NCBI GenBank assembly: GCA_946402905.1
Contig: CAMIYC010000015.1
Span: forward strand, 1 to 64,000
Direction of reading: 5' to 3'
DNA: 64,000 bases
DNA from: an uncultured Prevotellaceae bacterium
GTDB lineage: Bacteria > Bacteroidota > Bacteroidia > Bacteroidales > Bacteroidaceae
Positions 45,918-55,137 of this stretch are shown piece after piece. The notes beneath the pieces were generated by a model that saw only the letters and a program-made list of their open reading frames with translations, was not told where the DNA came from and searched no databases. Every line of letters begins with the position of its first letter. Within the stretch, counting starts at the first letter, position 1. The translations under genes were made by a program, and so were the position numbers.

Positions 45918-47563
45918 CCCATTTTCTCGCAGAGTTTCAGGCTTAACTCCTTGAGTTTGAACTTTTGTATCTTGCCGGAACCCGTCAAGGGGAACTCGTC
46001 GACGAAGAAGACATACTTAGGTGTCTTGTAGCGTGCGATCTTACCCCGGCAGAACTCCTGCACATCCTCTGGCAGCATCTTCACTCCCTCCTGTAAGATG
46101 ATGAATGCACCCACCTGCTCGCCATATTTCTTGGAGGGCACAGCCGCCACCTGCACATCCTTGATGCCGGGCATGTGGTAGAGGAACTCCTCGATCTCTC
46201 GTGGATAGACATTCTCTCCTCCACGTATGATCATGTCTTTGATGCGTCCCGTGATGCGATAATAGCCCTGTTCGTCTTTCACCCCGAGGTCGCCTGAATG
46301 GAGGAATCCGTTCTTGTCGATGACCTCTGCCGTGGCCTCCGGGTTTTTGTAGTAGCCCTTCATCACATTGAATCCGCGGCAGCACATCTCCCCCTGTACA
46401 CCGACGGGGCACTCCTCTCCGGTTTCCGGATCGAGCACCTTGACCTCAACGAACGGGAAGTCACGTCCGACGGTGGTGCATCGCTGTTCGAACGTGTCAT
46501 GTATATTCGACTGTGTCATACCCGGCGACGACTCGGTGAGTCCGTATACGCTGGTGATGGTCATAAACATTTTCTCGCTCACCTGCTTCATCAGTTCGAC
46601 GGGACATAGCGATCCGGCCATGATGCCCGTGCGGAGCGAACTCATGTCGAACATGTCGAACATGGGATGCGTGAGTTCGGCGATAAACATGGTGGGCACC
46701 CCATATAGAGCCGTACAGCGCTCTTTGTGTACGGAAGCCAGCACGACCAGGGGATCGAACTTCTCTACCATCACCTGCGTGCACCCGTGGGTGAGGCAGT
46801 TCATCGTAGCGAGCACCACTCCGAAGCAGTGGAAGAGCGGCACGCACACACAGAGTTTGTCATTCTGTGTGAACTCCATGTTCTCACCGGTGATAAAGCC
46901 GTCGTTGGCAATATTATAATGTGTGAGCATGACTCCCTTTGGAAAGCCTGTGGTGCCGGAAGTATACTGCATATTGACCACGTCGTGGCAGGAGACATTT
47001 TTCTTGGCTTCGGCCAGCATTTGGTCGTCGATGTTCTTGCCCAGCAAGAGCAGTTCGGCTGTGTTGTACATGCCCCGGTATTTCTCCATACCGATGAAAA
47101 CCACGTTTTTCATGTGTGGGAAACGCTTGCTGGAGAGGTGGCCGCGCTCGCAATTACGCAGCTCGGGCAGCATTTTGTAGGTCATGTCTACATAGTCGCA
47201 TTCCCATGTGCCATCCGTGATGCAGAGCGTGTGCATGTCAGAATTCTCACAGAGATACTCCAGTTCGCTCTGTTTGTAGTTGGTGTTGACTGTCACGAGC
47301 ACGGCACCGATCTTTGCAGTGGCGTAGAGGAAGGTGAGCCAGTCGGGCACGTTGGTGGCCCAGATACCCACATTGCTCCCTTTTTTCACGCCGATGGCGA
47401 GCAGTCCTTTTGCCAGGTTGTCCACGCGTTGGTTGAACACCTTCCATGTGAAGCGCAGGTCGCGGTCGGAATAGACGATATACTCCTTGTCGGGGGTCTG
47501 CTCGGCCCAGTACTCAAGCCACTGGCCGAGAGTCCTGTCAGATAGTTGCTTCATTGTTTCCAT
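45902..47563 (-). CDS. AMP-forming acyl-CoA synthetase (fatty acid-CoA ligase type)
   Basis: Activates a carboxylic acid to acyl-CoA through an acyl-AMP; 553 residues. ANL-family motifs: P-loop [31 protein letters not shown] (A5), [24 protein letters not shown] (A7-A8 hinge), and catalytic Lys in [13 protein letters not shown] (A10). It resembles medium/long-chain fatty-acid ligases; the substrate is not certain. Its start overlaps the stop of the XRE-cupin regulator by 1 bp, so the two are cotranscribed and probably functionally linked. It ends in a terminator that overlaps its stop. Confidence 0.92.
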   Translation of the reverse strand: METMKQLSDRTLGQWLEYWAEQTPDKEYIVYSDRDLRFTWKVFNQRVDNLAKGLLAIGVKKGSNVGIWATNVPDWLTFLYATAKIGAVLVTVNTNYKQSELEYLCENSDMHTLCITDGTWECDYVDMTYKMLPELRNCERGHLSSKRFPHMKNVVFIGMEKYRGMYNTAELLLLGKNIDDQMLAEAKKNVSCHDVVNMQYTSGTTGFPKGVMLTHYNIANDGFITGENMEFTQNDKLCVCVPLFHCFGVVLATMNCLTHGCTQVMVEKFDPLVVLASVHKERCTALYGVPTMFIAELTHPMFDMFDMSSLRTGIMAGSLCPVELMKQVSEKMFMTITSVYGLTESSPGMTQSNIHDTFEQRCTTVGRDFPFVEVKVLDPETGEECPVGVQGEMCCRGFNVMKGYYKNPEATAEVIDKNGFLHSGDLGVKDEQGYYRITGRIKDMIIRGGENVYPREIEEFLYHMPGIKDVQVAAVPSKKYGEQVGAFIILQEGVKMLPEDVQEFCRGKIARYKTPKYVFFVDEFPLTGSGKIQKFKLKELSLKLCEKMGIEVI

Positions 47564-48138
47564 CAGAACGGGATATAAATAAGTGCGAGTATTTTAGCGG
47601 CCTTTCCGGTGACGCCGTGTACATGGTGAGCCACGATCGAATCGTAGTAGATGCTGTCACCCTCGTGAAGCGTATATTTCTCATTGCCGTAGTCGATCTC
47701 TATATCGCCCTGCATGACATAGATAAACTCCTCTCCCTCATGAGCGGAAAGCTTGAATTCCTTTTTCTCACTGGGCTGTATGTCAATAATAAACGGCTCC
47801 ATGTGCCGGCCGGTCTTCTGGCGTGCCAGGGAGTGATACTCCATGTGCTTACGTGCGTCGACCGAATCGTTGGAGAAACTGATACTGTCCTTTCGTTCCT
47901 CCGCGCGGCATACCACCGGCCCCAGTTCGTCGTTGTCGTCGAGAAAAGTGCCCAGCCTCACGCCGAGGGCCCTTGCTATTTTGATCAGCGGTCCCAGTGA
48001 GGGCAGATTCTGGTCACTCTCGATAGAAACAATCTGTTGGATGGAGAGTCCGCTTCGCTCAGCGATTTCCTCTACAGAGATATTCTTCGACTCTCTTACA
48101 CTCTTGATTTTTGATCCTACTACTGTATTATTAGCCAT
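47563..48138 (-). CDS. XRE-family regulator with cupin sensor domain
   Basis: A 191-residue transcription factor: N-terminal helix-turn-helix ([38 protein letters not shown]; about residues 8-65) and a C-terminal cupin barrel (about 110-185: [38 protein letters not shown]). Such regulators usually sense a small metabolite in the cupin. The 1-bp overlap with the downstream acyl-CoA ligase suggests the ligand is the ligase substrate or product. A -7 element lies 30 bp upstream. Confidence 0.9.
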   Translation of the reverse strand: MANNTVVGSKIKSVRESKNISVEEIAERSGLSIQQIVSIESDQNLPSLGPLIKIARALGVRLGTFLDDNDELGPVVCRAEERKDSISFSNDSVDARKHMEYHSLARQKTGRHMEPFIIDIQPSEKKEFKLSAHEGEEFIYVMQGDIEIDYGNEKYTLHEGDSIYYDSIVAHHVHGVTGKAAKILALIYIPF

Positions 48139-48167
48139 TTTCGTTTAAAGTGTCATAATTTGAGGTG

Positions 48168-48175
48168 CAAAATTA
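48168..48175 (-). promoter_or_regulatory. Promoter -7 element of the XRE-cupin/ligase operon
   Basis: The minus strand reads TAATTTTG, matching TAnnTTTG, 30 bp upstream of the ATG at 48138; no good -33 TTTG. Between here and the promoter at 48360 I see only a short direct repeat of TTTTGAATCAT. Confidence 0.5.
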
Positions 48176-48359
48176 CAAAATATTTTTAGAAAAAGGTCTA
48201 ATGCTTACATTTTTTAATTATCAGAGACCATTTTCTGACTATTTTCCAGCCAAAGGGTCAGCGAGAGACGGCGGAGGGTGAGAAAAAGGATGACAAGTTT
48301 TGAATCATGGGGAAGGATCACGGGGACGGAGTTTTTGAATCATTTTTCCCTTTTATTAT

Positions 48360-48390
48360 TTTGTTGATTGACTATATTGTTGTATTTTTG
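48360..48390 (+). promoter_or_regulatory. Promoter in front of the RAYT remnant and HAD gene
   Basis: TTTG (48360-48363), 19-bp spacer, TATTTTTG (48383-48390): both elements match the Bacteroidetes consensus. The remnant's ATG is 16 bp downstream and the HAD gene 140 bp downstream. Confidence 0.75.
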
Positions 48391-48405
48391 CAGAAAACGA
48401 GCGAA

Positions 48406-48522
48406 ATGCCGAGAAAAGCAAGGGTTCACAGCACCACCGGAATATACCATGCCATGCTTCGCGGAATAAATGGCCATCATTTGTTTCGTGAGCAAGATGA
48501 TTACATTTTCCAAATGAGATAA
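48406..48522 (+). pseudogene. Truncated RAYT-type transposase (N-terminal fragment)
   Basis: A 38-codon frame beginning MPRKARVHSTTGIYHAMLRG and continuing INGHHLFREQDDYIF, which matches the conserved N-terminus of the MPRK-type REP-associated transposases (normally over 150 residues). The frame then stops at TAA 48520-48522, with no HUH or Tyr motif. This is a different RAYT subfamily from the two full-length copies here. The start codon and a consensus promoter are intact, and the stop lies 7 bp before the HAD gene, so it may now act as an upstream ORF. Confidence 0.8.
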
Positions 48523-48529
48523 ACCGTAA

Positions 48530-49237
48530 ATGATGAGACCCTACACCGACCTTTTTCTCGACTTCGACGACACCCTCTACGATACTTACGGCAATGCGGT
48601 GATCGCGTTGCGTGAGACTTTCGAGCACCTGCGCCTTGGGCGATATTTCGCTTCACCCGAAGAGTTTTACGACGAATACTGGCGCGCCAACATCGACTTG
48701 TGGGGCCAATATTCACGGGGCGAGATCAGCCGCGACGAACTGATCGTGGAGCGTTTCCGGCGTCCACTGAGCAAGGGTGCCGGCCTGACCCCTACCGCAG
48801 CTTACTGCATAGAAGTGAGCGACTGTTTTCTCGAATATTGCTCCAGCAAGCCAGGCCTGGTAGACGGTGCGCGAGAGTTGATGGACTATCTCCGCGGGAA
48901 GAACTACCGTATGCACCTTTGCAGCAACGGTTTTCATGAAATACAGTATAAAAAGTTGAGAGCCTGCGGACTGGAAGGATATTTCGACCACGTGATCCTA
49001 AGTGAAGACGCGGGATACAACAAGCCGGCTCGCGAGTTTTTTGATTACGCCCTACGTGTCACCGGCGCGGGAAGGGAGAAGACGGTCATGATCGGCGACA
49101 ATTACAATACCGACATTCTTGGAGCCAAGAATGCCGGTATCGCTACGGCCTATTTCAACCGTTATCCAGAATATCGGGCGCCCGGGGCGGTCGACTTTGA
49201 GTTTTTCTCGCTCAGCGAACTGATGAGGTGGCTCTGA
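48530..49237 (+). CDS. YjjG-like HAD-family nucleotidase
   Basis: A 235-residue HAD phosphatase. Motif I is FLDFDDTLYDTYGNA (nucleophile Asp), motif II is LCSNGFHEIQYKKL, motif III Lys is in YNKPAREFFDYAL, and motif IV is MIGDNYNTDILGAKNAG. The cap is helical, C1-type. The pattern matches the YjjG noncanonical pyrimidine nucleotidase subfamily, which dephosphorylates modified nucleotides. It is the only plus-strand gene in this part of the window, and its most obvious promoter is the one at 48360. Confidence 0.88.
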   Translation: MMRPYTDLFLDFDDTLYDTYGNAVIALRETFEHLRLGRYFASPEEFYDEYWRANIDLWGQYSRGEISRDELIVERFRRPLSKGAGLTPTAAYCIEVSDCFLEYCSSKPGLVDGARELMDYLRGKNYRMHLCSNGFHEIQYKKLRACGLEGYFDHVILSEDAGYNKPAREFFDYALRVTGAGREKTVMIGDNYNTDILGAKNAGIATAYFNRYPEYRAPGAVDFEFFSLSELMRWL

Positions 49238-49276
49238 ATGGGCTGGATGGGCTGAATGGAGGCAATGGGAGGCTGA

Positions 49277-51415
49277 TCAGAGTCCTCTTGCGGGGAGCAG
49301 TGCTGTGGCGTCGGGGGCTTTCATGCCCGTGAAGTCAGAGAACATCTGCATGAGGTCGCGTGTGTTTCCCCTGCTGAGAATCTTGTCGCGCAGATCCTGC
49401 CCTACTTCCGGCCGGAGTGGTCCGCGAGTAGCGAAGCAGTTGGCTACATTGACCGCGAGCACCTCTGTCCAGAGATAGCTGTAGTATCCCGCGGCATATC
49501 CCCCACCCCATACGTGATTGAAATACGAAGTGGAATAGCGTGGCGGTATCTGGCTGTCGAGCAGTCCGATTTCGCGCAGCGCCCTTTCTTCAAAGTCAGC
49601 GGCCTTGTCAGCGGTAGGTATCTGGTCTATGGAGAGGCAATGCCATGCGAGGTCGAGGCATGTGGCGGCCAGATTCTCTCCGAGGGCGTATGCCGACTGG
49701 AAATTGATCGACTTGAGCATTTTCTCCTTCAGGTCAGCAGGCATGGGCTGTCCGGTGACAGCATGGCGGGCGTAATGGTCGAAGATCTCGGGTATGGACG
49801 CAAACGACTCATTAAATTGCGACGGCATTTCCACGAAATCGCGCGCCACGGCAGTGCCGCTGAGTGTATTGTATTTGCAATCGGAGAGTATGCCGTGGAG
49901 CGCATGTCCGAACTCATGAAACAAGGTGGTGACTTCATCCCATGAAATCAGTGAGGGTTGTCCGTCGGGGGCTTTGGCATTGTTGCACACATTGTAGATG
50001 ACGGGCAACTGTCCGCGCAGCCCGCTCTGTTTGGCGAAAGCGCTCATCCACGCCCCACCCCTCTTGGTGGGCCTACGGAAATAGTCGCTGTAGAACAGTG
50101 CCATCGAACGCCCATCCTTGTCGAACACTTCAAAGACTTTCATGTCAGGATGATAGACCGGCAGGTCCTTCCGCTCCTTGAAAGTCAGTCCATAGACACG
50201 GTTGGCGGCATAGAACACACCGTTGCGCTGCACGCTGTCAATATTGAAATAGGGTTTCACGTCATCCTCAGAGAAATTGAACATTTCTTTTTTCATCTTC
50301 GCCGAGTAGTAGAAGCGGTCGTAGGGCTGCAGGTGGAAGTCGGGCCCCATCTCCTTGCGTGCGAACTCCTCTATGGCCTTGGTCTCCGCATCGGCTTTCA
50401 CCTTGTACTTACTGATGAGCTGCTTCAGGAAGGCATAGACATTGTCGGTGTTCTTAGCCATGGTTTTCTCCAGCGAGTATGAGGCATAGTTGGGATATCC
50501 CATGATCTGTGCCTGTTCAGCCCTGAGCCGTGCTATCTCTACAACAATGGGGAAAGTATTGAACGACCTGGAGCCGTCGGCCCGGTGTATAGACGCCTCA
50601 TAGACCCGTTTGCGCAGTGCGCGGTTGGCCAGTGTAGACAAGATGGGCTGTTGTGTGGTGTTGATGATCACGATACAATATGGTGTCTTGCTGCCACGGC
50701 TCTCAGCGTCTTTCTTACACTGTGCGATATCGGCCTCACTGAGTCCTGCCAGTTCTTCTATGCTGTTCACCCATACCACTGAGTGGTTGGTGGCGCTGGG
50801 CAGCATGTCACCCCACTGCTGCTGGAGTTCAGCGATACGCATATTGATCTCCTTCATGCGTGCCATCTTGTCGTCTGGGAGCAAAGCGCCCTTGCGCACG
50901 AAGGACTTGTAGACCTCTTCGAGGAGTTTCTTGTCCTCTCCCTTCAACGACTTATACTGCCTGTCATAGACATATTTGATACGCTGGAAGAGCGTCTTGT
51001 TGAAGGAGATTTCATTCTCCAGCTCTGTCAGAAGCGGGGTCACCTTCTTCTCTGTCTCGGCTATCTCCGGTGTCTTGTCGGCACTGACCAACCCATAAAA
51101 CACACTGGAGACGCGGTCGAGCAGTTCGCCGCACTTCTCATAGGCCAGGATGGTATTCTCGAAAGTCGGTTTGCGCTTCTGGGTTGTGATTTGTGCTATC
51201 TCTTGTCTGTTCTGCTCTATAGCGGCCTGGAATGCCGGCAGAAAATCAGAGGTCTTTATCCTGGAGAAATCAGGAGCAGCAAAGGGCAGTGTGCTTTTCT
51301 GGAGCAGCGGGTTCTGACGAGTGTCGTTGGCACCGCTGGCATCACCGGTCACAGCCGCCGACTGCATCACGACAGATGCCAGTCCGATGGTAAATAACAT
51401 CTTACTTATTCTCAT
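49277..51415 (-). CDS. dcp: M3-family metallopeptidase (dipeptidyl carboxypeptidase type)
   Basis: Zinc peptidase of about 712 residues that trims peptides, probably in the periplasm. A signal peptide (MRISKMLFTIGLASVVMQSAA) precedes the helical M3 fold. The zinc motif is TTLFHEFGHALHGIL (HExxH), with a downstream FVEMPSQFNES (third ligand Glu). RFYYSAKMKKEMFNFSEDDVK and the C-terminal YFNHVWGGGYAAGYYSYLW motif are typical of Dcp. ATG 51415 was chosen for the signal peptide; the frame starts at 51439. It follows nadE by 11 bp, so it is probably cotranscribed. The symbol is by family resemblance. Confidence 0.92.
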   Translation of the reverse strand: MRISKMLFTIGLASVVMQSAAVTGDASGANDTRQNPLLQKSTLPFAAPDFSRIKTSDFLPAFQAAIEQNRQEIAQITTQKRKPTFENTILAYEKCGELLDRVSSVFYGLVSADKTPEIAETEKKVTPLLTELENEISFNKTLFQRIKYVYDRQYKSLKGEDKKLLEEVYKSFVRKGALLPDDKMARMKEINMRIAELQQQWGDMLPSATNHSVVWVNSIEELAGLSEADIAQCKKDAESRGSKTPYCIVIINTTQQPILSTLANRALRKRVYEASIHRADGSRSFNTFPIVVEIARLRAEQAQIMGYPNYASYSLEKTMAKNTDNVYAFLKQLISKYKVKADAETKAIEEFARKEMGPDFHLQPYDRFYYSAKMKKEMFNFSEDDVKPYFNIDSVQRNGVFYAANRVYGLTFKERKDLPVYHPDMKVFEVFDKDGRSMALFYSDYFRRPTKRGGAWMSAFAKQSGLRGQLPVIYNVCNNAKAPDGQPSLISWDEVTTLFHEFGHALHGILSDCKYNTLSGTAVARDFVEMPSQFNESFASIPEIFDHYARHAVTGQPMPADLKEKMLKSINFQSAYALGENLAATCLDLAWHCLSIDQIPTADKAADFEERALREIGLLDSQIPPRYSTSYFNHVWGGGYAAGYYSYLWTEVLAVNVANCFATRGPLRPEVGQDLRDKILSRGNTRDLMQMFSDFTGMKAPDATALLPARGL

Positions 51416-51426
51416 ATTCAAAGGTG

Positions 51427-52200
51427 TTATAGTTCGCAATGCGGTATGGGCTGGAGTTTAAAGAGGTTTTTCACGTGTTTGTCGTCGATGAGGGCTTTTG
51501 TGGCGGGATCGTCACAGACGCCGGTACGGATATAGCGGTCGAGCACAGCGTAGGTGAATCCGAGATTATCCTCATCAGTTTTTCCGCAAAGTCCGTCGGA
51601 GGGAGTTTTCTCCACCAGATCGACAGGCAGTCCGAGCACCTTCCCAACAGCTACCACCTCTTGTACGGTGAGTCCTCCCAGGGGTGCGAAGTCGCCCGCC
51701 CCGTCGCCGTAGCGTGTAGAGTATCCCACCCAGTCTTCCGAGAGGTTGCAAGTGTTGGCCACCCTGCCGTTCATCGACTGCGACACGGCATAGACGGTGG
51801 CCATCCTCAGGCGTGGGGGCAGATTGATGACGGTCTGGCTGGAGACACCGGCATCGAGGGTGCCGAGCTGCTCCCGGACCGCAGCCATGAGCGTATTGTA
51901 GGTGTCGCCGATGTTGACATTGCAATAGCGTATGCCAAGATGGTTGATAAGCCGCATACTGTCGCTGATATCTTTTTGTTCGCCGTTGGGCATGGTCACA
52001 CCTATCACATGGTCTTTGCCCAATGCCTCTGCACATAGGGCGGCCACGACGCTGCTGTCCTTACCTCCGGAGATACCCAGGACGGCGTTGCATCCGGGTC
52101 CGTTTTTTGCGAACCAGTCTTTGATCCACTGTACGATTTTGTCTTTTGCCGCCTGTGCGTCAAAAGGAAGGGGTTGGTTTTGGGTCTGTTTTTCTTGCAT
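51427..52200 (-). CDS. nadE: NH3-dependent NAD+ synthetase
   Basis: Last step of NAD synthesis, amidating deamido-NAD with ammonia; 257 residues from ATG 52200. The ATP-pyrophosphatase loop GISGGKDSSVVAALC is near residue 43. CNLSEDWVGYSTRYGDGAGDF (partly substrate binding) and TPSDGLCGKTDEDNLGFTY complete the family. No glutaminase domain is present. An in-frame extension upstream to 52287 would add 29 residues but runs through a long inverted repeat and does not look like NadE, so I rejected it. Confidence 0.94.
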   Translation of the reverse strand: MQEKQTQNQPLPFDAQAAKDKIVQWIKDWFAKNGPGCNAVLGISGGKDSSVVAALCAEALGKDHVIGVTMPNGEQKDISDSMRLINHLGIRYCNVNIGDTYNTLMAAVREQLGTLDAGVSSQTVINLPPRLRMATVYAVSQSMNGRVANTCNLSEDWVGYSTRYGDGAGDFAPLGGLTVQEVVAVGKVLGLPVDLVEKTPSDGLCGKTDEDNLGFTYAVLDRYIRTGVCDDPATKALIDDKHVKNLFKLQPIPHCEL

Positions 52201-52207
52201 ATTGCTT

Positions 52208-52289
52208 AGGTGGGTTCTATTAATTCCCACTATTAAGTTAAACAATGATGGGTCATTTCTCCATTTCATCGAATCCATAGAACCCACCT
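52208..52289. repeat. 13-bp inverted repeat spanning the nadE leader
   Basis: AGGTGGGTTCTAT (52208-52220) and ATAGAACCCACCT (52277-52289) are perfect complements 56 bp apart. In nadE mRNA the repeat ends 7 nt before the ATG, so a hairpin would enclose most of the leader and could mask initiation. Confidence 0.6.
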
Positions 52290-52559
52290 TAATAGTTACT
52301 GGTTTTCTGGGTATACATTTTTTCCATTCCGTGACAGGACGTTATTTGACACGAATGGATTTTTCATTTCGGGTGTAAAAATATGAAAAAAAAATATAAC
52401 TGCCAAAAAATATCACAGTATCTGCAAAAAAGTAAATAATAATTTGGTGATGTCATACAAAAGCATTATCTCAGAATGCAGATGTAATACAAATGATTTA
52501 TTTAAGGATTATGTGGAGAGCGCCCTGCTTGATGTTGTCTTTTACGAACTGACTATCAG
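52290..52559. other. Intergenic stretch without recognised genes
   Basis: AT-rich sequence between nadE and the CotH-like gene. It holds an imperfect inverted repeat around 52330-52365 (CCATTCCGTGACA against TGACACGAATGG) and A-tracts, but I find no convincing promoter pair, RNA gene or coding frame. Confidence 0.5.
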
Positions 52560-54008
52560 TTAATTATTATTTTTAAACATTCTTTTAAAAGCTCTCCCAT
52601 GCCCTATCTCAATCTTGCATCCAGCCTGCTGAGGAGACGCGTGGCGGCCAGACAAATCTACATACCTCACAGATTGTTCAGTTCCGGTATGACTGGTGAC
52701 CAGTGTATCTTCCCGTATGCCCAGCATAGGCATCATGGAAGTCATCCATGCCTTGCGACGATTGAACCAGTCGACGGCATTTTGTATCATCTGGTCAACA
52801 GACGGGTTGTGATGTTGCCACCTCTCCATATCCCATTGATATGCCTCCTGTAGATCAGCTGCCACATCACTGTTTTTGAAATCTGAGAGAAAATCGATCA
52901 TCTCTTCGGGCACGTCTTTGGCTTTTTCTTCCCACAGTCTCATGTATGCGTCGATGAAAGGCCGATTGAACCCCGCAGCCATGTGAAGCAAGTAGTGAAA
53001 ATAAGAGATTTCGCTGGTATGGATGGATGCCCACTGGTCGTGCATACGCATGATGGATCCGAAATCCCACAACGGCCCCATCATCATCTTGCTGTCTGGA
53101 GTATTGTCGTGCTTGGTCATGAAGATGTTGGAGCCGGCTGCATCCGATGTGCCTAAGATGTCATGCGCCATGAGCCATGCCGCCATAATGTCCACATCAA
53201 CGACGGTATCAAACGTGCCGTCCCACAAAGCCCCCTCCACGTCGTCCATCGTGCTTTTCATGTAAGCCACCTGCAAAGTGTCGACATCGTCAGAGTCGGG
53301 ATATTTGAATGTGTATGTCTTGCCATGCCTGTCAGTAGAGAACCACACCTTCTCTTTCCACCAATAAGGGTTTTGCTCGATGATATATCCGTTGGACTTG
53401 CAGACATCGACACGATGGCCGGAACCACGTTTCACAGCCTCGCACAACATATATATCCCCCGATAGTCGCCATTGACGGTCAGATTGACAAACTCCGCCT
53501 TGGGTTCCCAGGGCATCCCACACAACTCAGAGGTTTTAAGACCAATCATCAGATAGAGCAGTTCGCCGCCCACGACATTATAATCCTCCTTCATCAGGAG
53601 CCATTCTTTGTCTGCATAGACGCTGTCACTGTCGCGGCACAAGAGATCAGCTTTCTTCTCCAGCTTCACCTTGAAGCTCTTCTTCGGCTCATAGGCACTG
53701 GTGTTGCCCCTGATTTTGATTCTCATGCCGGAAGAGTCGGCCATATAGTCTCCACTGTCGTAGACACACGTTCCGTCCACCCACTTGCGCAGCCGTCCCG
53801 GCACCTTGGTGGCATTGTCTATTGTGCGACCGCCCATACCATCCGGCGGCGACACATAGTCGCAGGAGGGTTCCTCGCCGTCGACAGTAGTGACCTCCAG
53901 CAGAGGCAGCCCACATTGCAGAAGCTGCTGTGGTGATGGTGTCTGGGCCGTGAGTCTGCCATCAGAGAGCCAGACCAGAAGCGATATGAAGACGACTACT
54001 GCTCTCAT
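52560..54008 (-). CDS. CotH-kinase-like secreted protein
   Basis: A 482-residue exported protein. After a signal peptide (MRAVVVFISLLVWLSDGRLTAQ) comes a CotH-type atypical kinase fold: MRIKIRGNTSAYEPKKSFKVKL (nucleotide-binding strand region), KEWLLMKEDYNVVGG, FVNLTVNGDYRGIYMLCEAVKR, and the metal-site GPLWDFGSIMRMHD. CotH of Bacillus phosphorylates a spore-coat protein; the target of bacterial surface relatives is unknown. The C-terminus (RYVDLSGRHASPQQAG to FKRMFKNNN) resembles a worn type IX sorting tail. The start overlaps the stop of the small upstream gene by 4 bp (ATGA). Confidence 0.87.
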   Translation of the reverse strand: MRAVVVFISLLVWLSDGRLTAQTPSPQQLLQCGLPLLEVTTVDGEEPSCDYVSPPDGMGGRTIDNATKVPGRLRKWVDGTCVYDSGDYMADSSGMRIKIRGNTSAYEPKKSFKVKLEKKADLLCRDSDSVYADKEWLLMKEDYNVVGGELLYLMIGLKTSELCGMPWEPKAEFVNLTVNGDYRGIYMLCEAVKRGSGHRVDVCKSNGYIIEQNPYWWKEKVWFSTDRHGKTYTFKYPDSDDVDTLQVAYMKSTMDDVEGALWDGTFDTVVDVDIMAAWLMAHDILGTSDAAGSNIFMTKHDNTPDSKMMMGPLWDFGSIMRMHDQWASIHTSEISYFHYLLHMAAGFNRPFIDAYMRLWEEKAKDVPEEMIDFLSDFKNSDVAADLQEAYQWDMERWQHHNPSVDQMIQNAVDWFNRRKAWMTSMMPMLGIREDTLVTSHTGTEQSVRYVDLSGRHASPQQAGCKIEIGHGRAFKRMFKNNN

Positions 54009-54364
54009 ACATCCTGCTCATTCCACTGTCTCAGGGCTTCCTGCCAGTCGGTCTGTTCGCCATTTTCGATGGCCGCTTTTTGACGTTCGGCCTCATCACG
54101 TGCTTTGTCACGCGCTCTCTTGGCCTTCATGGCAGCGATAGTGGCATCGTCGAGTATCTGGATGGCCCCACGCTTGAGTGCAGCCTGCAATTCCACCTCG
54201 CCAAAAGCCTTGCCTGGCTCGTTGAAGTCGGAGATATTGAATTCGTAGTCGACCCTCAGCTGATGGCGTATCAGTTTCTGCCTGGCCCTGTTGCCTTCAT
54301 TTTTTAGTCGTAGCAACCTGCTTATCTCTTTGATTTCATTTTGTGAGTATTTGTTTCTGCCCAT
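54005..54364 (-). CDS. Small charged protein of unknown function
   Basis: A 119-residue soluble protein without signal or membrane segments. The N-terminal part (KYSQNEIKEISRLLRLKNEGN) and middle (YEFNISDFNEPGKAFGEVEL) look folded; the C-terminal half is a charged helix (AAMKAKRARDKARDEAERQK). I recall similar short proteins in Prevotella and Bacteroides but no assigned role. It overlaps the CotH-like gene by 4 bp, which implies translational coupling. Confidence 0.7.
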   Translation of the reverse strand: MGRNKYSQNEIKEISRLLRLKNEGNRARQKLIRHQLRVDYEFNISDFNEPGKAFGEVELQAALKRGAIQILDDATIAAMKAKRARDKARDEAERQKAAIENGEQTDWQEALRQWNEQDV

Positions 54365-54454
54365 GGTTATGAGTGTGCATGACTCTTCACGAAGTCAACT
54401 GTTATTATACGGGCCGTAAAATTATGAAAAAAAATCGTAACCTCCAAATCCTAA

Positions 54455-55129
54455 CTACAGTTTTACATCCGGCACCACCTGTCCGTCGAGAAGGTTGATG
54501 ATGCGCTGGGCATAGCCCGCATCACGCTCAGAGTGGGTCACCATCACCACGGTGGTGCCCTCCTGGTGAAGCTGGGTGAGGAGCCGCATCACCTCCAGTC
54601 CATTCTTGGAGTCGAGGTTGCCGGTCGGCTCGTCGGCGAGGATAAGTTTGGGATTCATCACCACTGCACGGGCAATGGCCACGCGCTGCTGCTGACCGCC
54701 ACTGAGCTGCTGAGGGAAGTGGTGGGCACGATGCGAGATGGCCATACGGCGCAACACCTCCTCCACTTTCTTTTTGCGCTCCTTCTTGGGCACACCGAGG
54801 TAAGTGAGCGGAAGTTCCACGTTCTCCTCCACATTGAGTTCGTCGATGAGGTTGAAACTCTGGAACACAAAGCCTATCTGGCCCTTGCGCACCTTCGTGC
54901 GCTGGCTTTCTTTCAGAGCCCCCACTTCCTGTCCGTCAAGCCAATACTGTCCGCTGGTGGGATTGTCGAGCAGGCCGAGGATATTGAGCAATGTCGACTT
55001 GCCACAGCCCGAAGGCCCCATGATGGCCACGAATTCACCTTTATTTACTTCGAGCGACACGCCGCCCAGTGCTACGGTCTCCACCTCTTCCGTGCGGAAC
55101 ACCTTCTGAATGTTTTCAAGTTTAATCAT
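54455..55129 (-). CDS. ABC exporter ATPase (MacB/LolD type)
   Basis: A 224-residue ATPase: Walker [22 protein letters not shown]-loop in [13 protein letters not shown], signature [14 protein letters not shown], Walker [14 protein letters not shown] and switch His in [10 protein letters not shown]. It should energise the FtsX-like permeases encoded at 55335 and 58976. ATG 55129 ([11 protein letters not shown]) was chosen as usual for the family. It is separated from the upstream permease by a 200-bp block made mostly of an inverted repeat (55138-55334). The 90 bp between its stop and the small gene at 54364 hold nothing I recognise. Confidence 0.94.
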   Translation of the reverse strand: MIKLENIQKVFRTEEVETVALGGVSLEVNKGEFVAIMGPSGCGKSTLLNILGLLDNPTSGQYWLDGQEVGALKESQRTKVRKGQIGFVFQSFNLIDELNVEENVELPLTYLGVPKKERKKKVEEVLRRMAISHRAHHFPQQLSGGQQQRVAIARAVVMNPKLILADEPTGNLDSKNGLEVMRLLTQLHQEGTTVVMVTHSERDAGYAQRIINLLDGQVVPDVKL

Positions 55130-55137
55130 AATTAAGA

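Noticed and set aside
49236..49276. Short direct repeats (ATGGGCTG) between the HAD and M3 peptidase genes
   Set aside because: Three degenerate copies within 35 bp in a convergent gap, no structure or known element; taken as simple local duplication.
52201..52287. In-frame N-terminal extension of NadE
   Set aside because: The sequence does not resemble NadE and is largely the arms and loop of an inverted repeat; ATG 52200 gives the normal length.
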